A stretch of 64,000 bases of DNA from Puccinellia tenuiflora (Eukaryota; Streptophyta; Magnoliopsida; Poales; Poaceae): NCBI GenBank assembly GCA_012064385.1, contig QRDG01000520.1:1181204-1245203 (forward strand). Reading direction: 5' to 3'. A program made the translations under genes and the position numbers. This document shows, piece by piece, positions 21,218-31,070 of this stretch. Positions within the stretch are counted from its first letter, which is position 1; each line of letters starts with the position of its first letter. Under the pieces are notes generated by a model that had not been told where the DNA came from, did no database searches, and saw only the letters and a list, made by a program, of their open reading frames with translations.

Positions 21218-22627
21218 CTATTTGTCGGTGAGGTGGGCGCCGATGGTGACGGTGCGAGAGCCGTCACCCGTGAGTGCCACCTTCTTGGTCATCTGCGGGT
21301 CGCCGCGTAATGGCGTCCTCTTGGAGGCCGCGGGCGCCGAGCCCCCGGGGTTCCCTCCGCCCCCGAGAGCAGTATCAGCACCAGCGTCTTGCATGTCTTG
21401 TCGGGTGTCCGCCGTCACGGCCACCGTCTGGTTCAGTCTCTGGACGCAGTAGATGGCGTTGTCGATGTCGGCCTTGATCTTGAGCACCCCCCAAGCCGCT
21501 GGGATTTTCATCAGGTTGTAGGCGAAATGGGAGACGGCCATGAACTTGGCCAGCGCGGGTCGGCCGAGTATGCCGTTGTAGGGCAGCGGCGTGTCGGCGA
21601 TGTCGAAGACGATCTCCTCAGTGCGGAAGTTCTCGGGGCCACCAAACGTGACCGGAAGAGAGATCTTCCCCAAAGGCCGTGTGATGTTCCCGTTCACGCC
21701 TTGGAACACGCCAGTGTCTTGCAGGCGGGAGAAAGGGATTTGCAAAGTGGCCAGGACCTTTGCTGTCAGCAGGTTGAGGCTGGAGCCTCCGTCGACTAGC
21801 ATCTTGGTGACCTTGAAGTTGTGGATGATGGGTGACACGACTAGGGGTAGTGTCCCTACCCCGACAGTGTTGTCAGGGTGATCTTCCGGGTCGAAGGAGA
21901 TGACCTGGTTAGACCACTCCAGGGGCTTTGACGGCGCTGGGGCGACCGCGTTCAGCTCCCGGACGAGTCTCTTGCCGGCGCTGTTGGAGGGAGGCAGGGA
22001 GGCTCCCCCGTGAATGCACCCGACGACACCGTTGACCTCTTGGAATTGTCCGTTGCCGCCGCCCTGAGGAGCCGGAGCGTCCCCGTTGTCGGCGAACTCT
22101 GCGTTGTTTGGCCCACTTCCGCCTTGACCACCGCGCCCTCCTCCACGGCCTCCGCGTCCTCCACTGCGCCCCCATCCCCGGCCGCCGCCGCCTTGGCGAC
22201 CTGTGGGACAGTTCCGTGAGTAGTGTCCGTGGAGTCCGCAGTTGAAGCAGGCACCTGGGCCGGTCCCGCCTCCTTGACGTTGCGTGCGCGCGGCGAGGCC
22301 GTTCACTTGACGGCAGTCCTTGAGCAGGTGATTGCCGTCGGGGTGGACATGGCACCATGGATATTCATCCCCCTCAGAAGTCGAAGCTGGCTTGACCTCC
22401 TTAGGGAGAGGCTCGGTGACGAAGACGCGCTTGTCGGGACCGGAGTCCCGCTTCTTGCTCTTGGCGGGGGTGGCCTTGTCCTCGGGTTCCTCCTCCCCGG
22501 GGACCCTGACCCCCTCCTCTGCGCGGGCGCAGCGGTCCGCGAGCTCCCATAGCTCGCGGGTAGTCTCGATGCGGTGAGTGCTCAACTTCTCGCGCATCCG
22601 GGTGTGTCGGACGTTGGCGTGGAAGGA
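21218..22627 (-). pseudogene. Gypsy element 1: gag zinc knuckle and protease
   Basis: 469 open codons between in-frame TAG codons at 22628-22630 and 21218-21220. It contains a CCHC zinc knuckle (CFNCGLHGHYSRNCP), a Gly/Arg-rich tract, and an aspartic protease with the active-site box LVDGGSSLNLL followed by GILGRPALAKF. It overlaps the end of Gag and the start of Pol in a single frame. Confidence 0.9.
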
Positions 22628-23785
22628 CTAAATCACCAGCTCCTGCTTGATGCTTGGGATGGTGTCCATCTTCTGGGTAAAGCGTTGGATGAACTTGCGG
22701 AGAGTTTCACCCGGAAGCTGCTTGAAGTCGTGCAGGTCGCTGGGAACTCCCGGGCGTTGGTAGCCGCCCTGGAAAGCTCCCAGGAACGCCTCCTTTAGTG
22801 CCCGCCAGGATCGGATGGAGCACTTGGGGAGGTTGAGAAGCCATGACTGAGTGTCTCCCTTCAGGGCCAATGGGAACCAATTGGCCATCATGACTTCGTC
22901 GGCCCCGGCAACCACTACAGCCAGCGAGTACAGCTGCAGGACGTCCCGGAGGTTGGTGGTGCCATCGTATCGGAGGACGTCGATCTTGAACTTCTTGGGC
23001 CAGGTGGCCTGGCGAAACTCGGGAGAAAGGGCGAGGCAGCCCTCGGCGATGTCGTCGTCCCGATCTTCCCGCCGATGACGCTCTCGACGACGCTCGATGC
23101 GGGTGCGTGCATCCTCGTGGAGACGGTTGTTGAGGTCGTTGCGTAGATCCAGGTTGCGCGTGGAGGATGAATCAACGGAGATGGCCGGGCCGCCGTTGCG
23201 GTTAGCCCGACCTGCTGTGGGAGGGTTTGCTTGAGGAGGCACGGCTTCACCTGGACGATCTCCCCGGGGAGGGTCCCGGGGTTCTCGCGCCTCTGCTCCC
23301 TTGGCTCCGGGGCTGTCGACTGTGGGGGCGTGAACGGGCTCACACCTGGGACCGCCGTCGGCGAAGTGGAGGAGTTCCTCCACTCGGGTTCGCCACTCCT
23401 GGTAGACCTTGGGGTTGTCGGTGCTGGGTGGAAACTGGATCAGAGCCTTGGCGGTGACGAGGGCGTCGTGACGGGCCTGCGCGTCGTCCGAGAGGAGAGT
23501 GCAGGACTTGCTCTTGGTGCCCTGCTGACCCTTGCCAGCGCGGGTACCCTCGCTCTTTTCTCCGGCAGAGAAGTCCTTGCCGGTGTTGCCGCCCATGCTC
23601 TTCTCCACGCCACCATCTTCACCGCCCTGGGTTGGGCCGCCTGCCCCGCCCAGAGCGTCTTTCTCCGGAGGTGGAGGAGGAGAAGCCCGGTTTGCCGTAG
23701 CAGTGCGACGCTCGCCGGTAGCCTGAGAGCACGCAGGGGAGGCCGCCTTTGACGTCTGGATGTCGGGCCTCTTCTTTGGCGCCAT
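22628..23785 (-). pseudogene. Gypsy element 1 gag
   Basis: ATG at 23785 opens MAPKKRPDIQTSK, chosen because upstream codons are a serine-rich artefact of an acidic micro-repeat. After a long disordered region comes the retrotransposon Gag domain (FKIDVLRYDGTTNLRDVLQL, GDTQSWLLNLPKCSIRSW, ETLRKFIQRFTQK). It ends at TAG 22628-22630 after QELVI, and the frame continues sensibly beyond it, so Gag is interrupted by a nonsense mutation. Confidence 0.9.
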
Positions 23786-23919
23786 GGTCGATGAAGAACT
23801 TGACGCAGATCTCGACGAAGAACACGAAGCTGATGAAGAACTTGAGGAAGATGCCGATGAAGAACTCGAGGAAGATGCCGACGAAGAACCTGAAGTTGGC
23901 GAAGAAGAACTCAGCACTT
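23786..23919 (-). repeat. Leader micro-repeat upstream of gag
   Basis: Imperfect tandem copies of a unit like GATGAAGAACTCGAGGAAGA occupy the leader between the primer-binding region and the gag start. The repeat is open in both directions: Ser-rich on the minus strand, Asp/Glu-rich on the plus strand. Confidence 0.75.
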
Positions 23920-23943
23920 GCGCCCCCTACCTGGCGCGCCAGA
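23920..23943 (-). promoter_or_regulatory. Primer-binding-site region of gypsy element 1
   Basis: The minus strand immediately after the 5' LTR reads TCTGGCGCGCCAGGTAGG. Its position fits a primer-binding site, but I could not name the matching tRNA; it is not initiator Met. Confidence 0.5.
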
Positions 23944-24899
23944 TGTCGTGTCTTGGATCACAGACACCGGGAGTAAAGGATACCCCCTTTTTAGGTTCGG
24001 TATGGGGCGCAGAGGAGGCCGAAGAACTTCTTCCACCCGGGGGCTTCGCTCGGCGCTCTAGATCTACGTACTAGCAAGCATCACAGAGACACAAGGAGTT
24101 TACCCAGGTTCGGGCTGCCCGGAGGCTAACAACCCTACTCCTGCATGTCTGGATTGAGAGGTATATCATGGTGTAGCTTTACAAGGGTAGTTGCGGGTGA
24201 GAACCCGGGAGGTGTTGGCTAGAGGTTGAAGACGAGCAGATCCTGACCCTGAGGGGATCACCTCTCACTTAAGCTACTCTGGGACTTGTGCGCTACCTAG
24301 CCTAGCCTCCTTCTTTTCTGGACTTGTTCCTCCCCCTTGGGTGCCTCGGTCCTCGTTTTATAGGCCAAGGGGGATACCACAGGTGCACCCTTGGGGCCGG
24401 AGGGGTCAAAAACCCCTCCGAGTTCTCTTTAGGAGGCGACGTGGCCTCCTCTCGTCCAAGTATTCTTCTCCGAGGGGGCAGGTGAGGCCGCCCACCTTTT
24501 CCTGAGAGGGCGGACAGGGGCTGACAGCTTTTCTGCCTCTGCCCCCCTTTGGCGCCTCCATCTTCTTGGCACCCAAGTCTTCTAGGAGCTTCCAGCCAGA
24601 GCTGGCAAGCTTATCCTCTTCGCGCACTGGAGGTTGGTTCCCGGAATGAGCCTGGCCTCCTGCCGGGCGTCGGGTCGTCGGGACCTCCGTGCCTGCTTCC
24701 GGGTCGAGGGGGGCCCCGGAGGGTCCCCGAGTCCTTGGCCTTGGTTGTCGATGTCGCGCGCGTCGGGATGCCGTGGGGCAGATGGGGGGGCCCATCTGCC
24801 AGTCTTGAACCTTGGCCTTGAGTGCCTCCTTGGTGGGCCCATGTGCGATGGACCCACTTTGACCGCATCAGGGGAACCACATGTTCCACTATTGCGACA
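23944..24899 (-). repeat. 5' LTR of gypsy element 1
   Basis: 956 bp, same termini as the 3' LTR. A TATA-like CTATAAAACGAG lies on the minus strand at about 24353-24364. The high similarity to the 3' LTR (on the order of twenty differences by eye) points to a relatively recent insertion. Confidence 0.95.
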
Positions 24900-24904
24900 C
24901 TTAC

Positions 24905-26326
24905 CATTCGGTCTCACCTATTTCCAAATTCTATTACACATGTGAACAAATTCACTATTCTCTATCCCGAAGCTAATGTATGAATGTTCTGTGGTCTAGA
25001 ATTCATTCCAAAGGGAAATTAGGAGGTGCTCCAGGGCGGGGCGGATGTGCTGCACGGAGCGGGAGGATGGGACGGCTGCTGGGAGCTCAAGGGCGGCGCT
25101 CCGGGTGAGTTCGATCTGGGCTTGCAGATGGGCTCGCCGGGCTACGGCGGTTGGCCGCCGGCTGCTGAGCTGGAGGCATCAGGCGCGTGGAGATGAAGAC
25201 GGGGAAGGCAGGGAGGGCCCGAGAATGAAGGTGCAGCGCTCGGCCCGATCTGCGTCTGACGGCTTCAGGCAGGCCGTGCGGGCTCTCGTGGGCTCCTTGA
25301 GGGAGTTGTGGCAGGGTGCGGGAAATGGAGTCGTGCGGAGGTGCGGTAGCAGCAGGGAGGAGTTGGTGGCTGCCATGGCTAGGTTTGTGGAAGCTTGGTG
25401 GGATGGCCGGTCTCGTCATGGCGGGCGCAAGGCATGACTACGTCGAGCGAATGCTCTGCTCTGGATGTTTGTTGTGGCAGGCGGCGACGACGCCTCGGGG
25501 CGCCGTTTCTCTTCTTGAAGACACCGTCGTGACGTGGTGCTCGCCTTCCGCCTGTGCCACTCCGGGGGGAAACCCTAGATCTTCCGAGATCGGGCGATGA
25601 CGGAGCTTTGCGTCATGCTCTCCCTTGGGGGCATCGTTCTTGGAGTGGTGACCGGCCGGAGGGACCTGTGGCTGCGGGAGGTTGTGGCGAGGATGTTGGG
25701 GTTGATGTGGCAGCGGCAGCAGCGGTTGTCTTTTAGGCTGAGGCGATGGCCCCAGATGTTGGTACGGCGGTCGTGGTCTGCGGACGGTTCTCCCTGTGCA
25801 GCTTGGGCTGCGGGTGGCTGAGTCGTGCGGTGTCATGGCTCGTGTGCGAGCGGTGCTACGTCGGGATGGCGGTCCCAGAAGGTGGTGTTGGCGGCGAGGT
25901 TGTCGGGGTTGCTAGGGCAGTGGCAACAGCAGTTGCCTTTTAGGCCGGGGCGGCGGCCCCGGATGTTTGGTACGGCGGTCGTGGTTTGCGAGCGGTTTAC
26001 CCTGTGCATCTTGGGCTGCGGGTGGCTTAGTCGTGCGGCGTCGTGGCTCGAGTGTGAGCGGTGGTACATCGGGATGGAGGTCTCGAAAGATGTTGTTGGC
26101 GGTCTGCTCGACGTGGCGGAATAGCTGGATGTCGGGGCGGCGGCCCCGAGTGATGTTGTGGGCTCTTTGGAGGGTTGGCTTCTTCATCTTCGTTCGAGCA
26201 TCTCGTGTCTGCACCTCCCATTGTAGTCATGGCGTCTTCTCTCTAGCGGTGATGTTTGGCCTTCTGTCTTGGCGCTCTTTGTGGCCTGGTGTTCTCGAGG
26301 TTGTGTGGGCTCTGCCCCGTGGTGTT
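24905..26326. other. Unidentified GC-rich block
   Basis: It resumes the sequence interrupted by gypsy element 1. From about 25025 it is GC-rich with long open frames on both strands that look like composition artefacts. It might be the 5' part of a LINE or another element, but no reverse transcriptase, transposase or terminal structure is visible. Confidence 0.4.
25560..26140 (+). repeat. Imperfect ~207-bp tandem repeat
   Basis: The block GGTACGGCGGTCGTGGT recurs at about 25760 and 25970. The preceding block TTGTCTTTTAGGC / TTGCCTTTTAGGC recurs at about 25725 and 25935. That gives roughly 2.7 units of about 207 bp with many substitutions. Confidence 0.75.
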
Positions 26327-27999
26327 TGATAACCCATAAGTGTAGGGGATCGGTTGTAGCCTTTTCGATAAGTAAGAGTGTCGAACCCAACGAGAAGCTA
26401 AAGGTAGGATAAGTATTCTCTCAACTTCTATCAACCACTGACACAACTCTATGCACACCGAACGTTTGCGCTATCTAGGAATTAAAACTATAGGAACAAA
26501 ACAGGTATGAAGGGACGGTTTTGTAAGGTGTTAAATAACAAGAAAGTCTAAGTTAGTTTCTGCAGCAATAAATTACACTAAAGGACCATAAAATAACAGA
26601 ACCATGAGTGTGGAAAAGTGGTGAAAGGTGTGGCGTATTGTCCATAATTAATTAGTGAAGATACTCGGTTCATCGTCTTTGATGCAGTTTTCTATGTGGG
26701 GAGGCAAAGCATACACGTTCTCAACTACTTGTGATTACATGTACTATATGATTGGAACATTAGCAAGCATCCGCAACTACTAAAATTCATTAAGGTAAAA
26801 GGCCAATGATTAGCACTGACAGAGTTGGCGGGGACTAATCTTCTTGTGTAGCTTTAGTGCGTTCCCCGGCAACGGCGCCAGAAAACTGCTTGATGGTATA
26901 GTGTATGAAGTTGGGTGGTGCCCCAAGCGAAGGCGTGGATGTAGCAAGTAGCAGTTTTTCCTCAGTGAAGAACCAAGGTTTAATCAAACCAGTAGGACTT
27001 TGAAATCAACAACGAGATGCACGTCAACGATCTCTGGCGCTTAACCGTCGACGAACGCGGACCTGCACACACTCAAAAAATTACTTTGCCCCCAACGGCA
27101 GGAAGGTTGTCAATCTTCCCGGTCTACTGAAAACAAAACGGTTAAACGTATAGTGTAGTGAATGAATTTATGAAAACGGACCAGCGAGCAAGTGTATATG
27201 ACAAGCAAGTAAACGAGGTTGTAATCAATGTAAAAGATGGACCGGGGGCCATGGGTTCACTAGTGGTGTCTCTCCAATAAATAAAATACTCATATGACGG
27301 GTAAACAAATTACAGTCGGGCAATTGACAAGATTACGACACAAACTTAATCTAGCTATATCAAAGTGTTCATGGTAATATTCATGTAGGCATCACAACAA
27401 ATAACAAAGACCGTCATCCAACTGCATCTTTGTCTAAAAATTCCACCAAGGGATCGCTATCCAGCCTGTCACCCATCGGTATTAAGTTGCAAGCAACAGA
27501 CATTTGCATTAAGTAAAGTGATGTAAGCAATATTTATAGTCATGTAGACATAAACACCGTCGTTTTACTCCCACTACTAGGAAAATGCTTATAGAAAAAA
27601 AGTTACCGCGGGCGCACCAAATTATGGATGCGCCGGCGCTATGTACCGCCGGCGCCCACAAAAGCCGCGCGCCGGCGGTAACAGATTACTTCTGGCGCAC
27701 CGAATATCACGAGCCTCGGCGGTACATGTGGTGCCAGCCCCGCACCCCAACCCGCGCATACCCCCGGTGCACAGCCCCCATGCGCGTCGGCGCTACGCTG
27801 GTTAGCATCGGCGCGTTGCTTATCCAGCGCGCCGGCGGTAAGTTGTAGCTCGGAACGCAACTTACCGCCAGCGCATACCCTACATGTGCGCCGGCGCAAA
27901 GCTGGTTACCGCCAGCGCGCACGGACTCCACATGCGCCGGCGGTAACACGGCACCGGGGCCCACCGCACTTACCCCCGGCTACCGGTGGGCCCAAACTT

Positions 28000-29050
28000 A
28001 ACGTTTGGCGCCTGGCCGACCACCCTCCTCTCCATTCGATCCCCTTCCCACCCGAAACCCTAGCCGCCGCGCGTGGAGGAGCAGCCGCCATGGAGGAGCA
28101 CCCACCATGGACGAGCAGCCGACGCGGAGGAGCAGCCGCCGTGGAGGAGCAGCCGCGTGGAGGATCACCCGGCATGGCGTCGGTCGGCATCTCCGCCTCC
28201 CCCCCACCAGGACAACTGCTCCCACTAGTTCTGCGGTAATCACTCGCCCCCTTTCCCCCTCCCTCTTTCTCCTCCCCCGGCTACTTGCTAGGCTCCTATG
28301 GCCTCCCGCATTCGCGTCTGGGCTTGCGCGCCGCCGCTTGATTTGGTCGCTCGATTCCCCCGGCTGCTTGCTAGTGCTCACTTGGTGCTTGCTTAATTAG
28401 TTGCTTCGGTGAACTATGATTTCCCTGTAATGTGACGATCGGAGATGGATTGCTTAGTTAGTGCTCGCTTAGTTGCTTTGGTAGCTCGTCATAGTCATTG
28501 GATGCCATCGTGATGAGCAGATCCATGTTGGTCGTAGCCATCTTGAGCTGATTTAATTAGCTTACTGTTATAGAATAAATAAAAGCTGGGTGCAAAAGAC
28601 AATTGAACATTTAAGCTTGTTAAGTAAATATGTATGCAGATCTGTATCCTAAGCTTGTTAATTAAAAATGTACATATGTTTGTCCCCTGGATCCTCTCCC
28701 TTTTTCATATATACAATAATGCAATTTCTGTTGTAGCCTTATAGGGCAAGTATTGATCCTCTCCCTTTTTCGTCTGTTGTATCCCAAGTTAGCAGAGGAT
28801 GATGAGGCCAAAGAGGCCGAAGAGGCCGCCAAGAAGGCTAGGGGTGGCTTCGTATTCGAGTTTCTGATGTGTCTATGAATTGACAAAGCCGATGATTTAA
28901 ACTATGCCACGGTAAAGGCAAGGAGAGTGTATACAATGCCTTGTAGTGTATGCAATTGGAGTGTTTGTATTAATACATGGTCTTGTAGACACTCTTTTTG
29001 CCTTGTTTTGCACGGCATTGATAATATGAGGCTTTCCATTGTTGATGTAG
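28000..29050. other. CACTA 1 leader-like region
   Basis: GC-rich sequence with ACCCTAGCCGCCG at about 28057 and ATG-containing frames, grading into AT-rich sequence. A short frame near 28795-28876 encodes Glu/Ala/Lys-rich residues. No domain recognised. Confidence 0.4.
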
Positions 29051-29830
29051 TGTAGTTTTGTCCTGTGTTTTTGATAATGCCTCATACTTGGCTCACCAGA
29101 TCCTGCAGGTCTACTTGAGTGTCCGACCTAAGTATGAAGCGCAAATTCAAGTCATTTTTGTTTAGTTTTGTACTGTGTTTTTGATAATGCCAATGATTAA
29201 ACTGTTGTGGCACTATATGATTCAGGGTGGTGCTAGCGAACCTTGTGATATGCACAAATAAACATTTTGTGCATCCTACTTGGTTCGCTTGCTCCGTCCC
29301 TGAAATGTGTGTCCAATTTAAATATGTATGAGGCACAAATCCGAAATCATTTTGTTTCTTCTCTCTTTTTCCGAATGCCGATGATTAAAATGTTGTGACA
29401 CTATGTGATTCAGGGAGGTGCTAGCGGACCTTGTGATATGCACAAATAAACATCTTGTGCATACTCTACTTGGTCCGCTTGCCCCGTCCCTGATCAATGT
29501 GTGTCCAATCTATGTATGAGGCACAAACCCGAATCATTTTGTTCCTTCTCTCTTTTTTCGAATGCCGATGATTAAAATGTTGTGGCACTAGGTGGTAAGC
29601 CTGCAGGTCTTGTGAGCCTTGTGATATGCACAAGTAAAAGTTTTGTGCATCATACTTGGCTCACGAGATCCTGCAGGTCTACTTGTGTGTCTGGCCTAAG
29701 TATGAGGCACAAATCCAAGACATTTTTGTTTAGTTTTGTAATGTGTTTTTGATAATGCCGATGATTAAAATGTTGTGGCACTATGTGATTCAGGGTGGTG
29801 CTAGCGGACGATCCAGCGGACAATCTGCAC
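29050..29830 (+). repeat. ~190-bp tandem repeat in CACTA 1
   Basis: Units share GATGATTAAAATGTTGTGGC, GGTGCTAGCGGA and a CTTGTGATATGCACAAATAA block. The first motif begins near 29190, 29380, 29568 and 29759, so the period is about 190 bp. Some units are truncated. Confidence 0.85.
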
Positions 29831-29948
29831 AATAATCCAGGGTGGTGCTAGCGGACGATCCCGCCGAAAACCTAGAGTAAGAAACTTTTCGCTTTTCGTT
29901 GCATAGTTTATATGATGAATATATGTTATTAGCTAGATGATTTAATAG

Positions 29949-30522
29949 AAATTTTGCTAAGTCCAAATAATAATTCTAAGTCCCATATTAATTGACATAC
30001 TGCAATCCAGTAACTGTCAAATTAGAAGCGCCCTAATGGAATTAAATATCATGTCGGAGTTATGGAGAAGATGAACAGGACAATCCTCAAGTCTGGATTG
30101 CCGACATTTGTTGATGCCAATCAAATAGAAGAAACCATTCCCTGATGTTTCGATATCTTGGAAATGTTCGTTTTAAGGTTACAATATTTTGATTCCAACG
30201 ATAAAGAGAATGCCTTGTGTTGTGAGATGAAAGCGGCTTTCATCTCAGAGCACAAGGCATTCTCCTCACCATTGGAATCAAATATTGTAACCTTAACGCG
30301 GGCATTTCCAAGGTATCGAAACATCAGGGAATAATTTTCTTCTATTTGATTGACATCAACAAATGCCGCCCATCCAGACTTGAGGATTGTTCTGTTCATC
30401 TTCTCGAAAACTACGACATCATATGTAATTCCATTAGGGGGCTTCTAATTTGACAGTTACTGGATTGCAGTATGTCAATTAATATGGGACTTAGCATTAT
30501 TATTTGGACTTAGCAAAATTTT
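29949..30522. repeat. Near-perfect long hairpin (arms ~286 bp, almost no loop)
   Basis: The left arm 29949-30233 is matched in reverse complement by 30236-30522. The centre reads GATGAAAGCGGCTTTCATC. Mismatches are few and scattered. The inner ~165 bp of each arm derive from a B3-domain gene; the outer ~120 bp are non-coding. Confidence 0.92.
30234..30399 (-). pseudogene. B3-domain (REM-like) gene fragment in hairpin arm
   Basis: The right arm read on the minus strand gives MNRTILKSGWAAFVDVNQIE, then SLMFRYLGNARVKVTIFDS and NGEENALC. The GW-x-x-F, L-x-F-x-Y and V-x-I-F spacing is that of the C-terminal half of a B3 DNA-binding domain, as in grass REM proteins. The left arm carries the same fragment on the plus strand, with a premature TGA near 30142. 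Neither copy can make a protein beyond the hairpin centre. Confidence 0.7.
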
Positions 30523-30583
30523 AGTATTACTTTTGTAGCAAAATTTTGACTTAGGTGTTTTTAGTTTTTTGTTCTCAGCGACG

Positions 30584-31021
30584 ATGTCCATGTTGGACCA
30601 GAGGGGCGATGTGCGGGACTGGGCTCCACCGGGCTGGCACTGGGAGGTGCTACCTTCCGGGGCGCGCAGCTTCGTGAGGAATCCGGGTGACGTCGTCGAC
30701 CCGGATCTTCTTTGGTAGCAGTCGCGTGGGCCACGCTCGGTACAGAGGGAGCCGGGCCCCGAGGAGGTGGTACGTCGTCGTATTAGGGAGGAGGACGAGC
30801 ACATCCGTCGCTACATGTATCTATTGGATAGGCAGTATAGCAATACATGGTCGTTTCTTAAGAGGGTTCCCTATCACGTGAGCTATGACCCAGTGAGGGT
30901 CCTTCTCTTTGGATGCGCAGCACCGGTGGCTCAGCACCCCACGGCTGAGGAACCGATCGAAGTTAGTTTGAGAGGTTCATGCATGGGAGATGTATTAGTG
31001 ATATTATTCATGATGTATTAG
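30584..31021 (+). pseudogene. CACTA 1 accessory ORF remnant, one nonsense codon
   Basis: After an AG at 30577-30578 an ATG at 30584 opens RGDVRDWAPPGWHWEVLPSG, a Trp-rich start. The frame meets TAG at 30716-30718 and then continues (RREEDEHIRRYMYLLDRQYS, FLKRVPYHVSYDPVR) to a TAG at 31019. I believe this block occurs in other grass CACTA elements but cannot name a function. Confidence 0.5.
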
Positions 31022-31070
31022 GGTTAAATAAAAATGAACCCGAGCTATATGTAACTACTGGATTATTCTA

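Larger units (their letters stand above)
13853..24899 (-). mobile_element. Complete Ty3/gypsy LTR retrotransposon, 11,047 bp
   Basis: Two near-identical LTRs (13853-14814 and 23944-24899) begin TG and end CA and are flanked by the same 5 bp, CTTAC, at 13848-13852 and 24900-24904. The minus strand carries gag, protease, reverse transcriptase, RNase H and integrase in gypsy order in one frame, broken by three stop codons. The 9.1-kb interior also holds plus-strand (antisense) genes between integrase and the 3' LTR. That layout fits the Tat-type gypsy lineage, where extra antisense ORFs are known; the lineage call is inference. Confidence 0.95.

Noticed and set aside
27886..28400. Pro/Arg/Gly-rich frames in CACTA 1 as coding sequence
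   Set aside because: Frames are open on both strands because of composition; no conserved motif and no splice pattern I trust.
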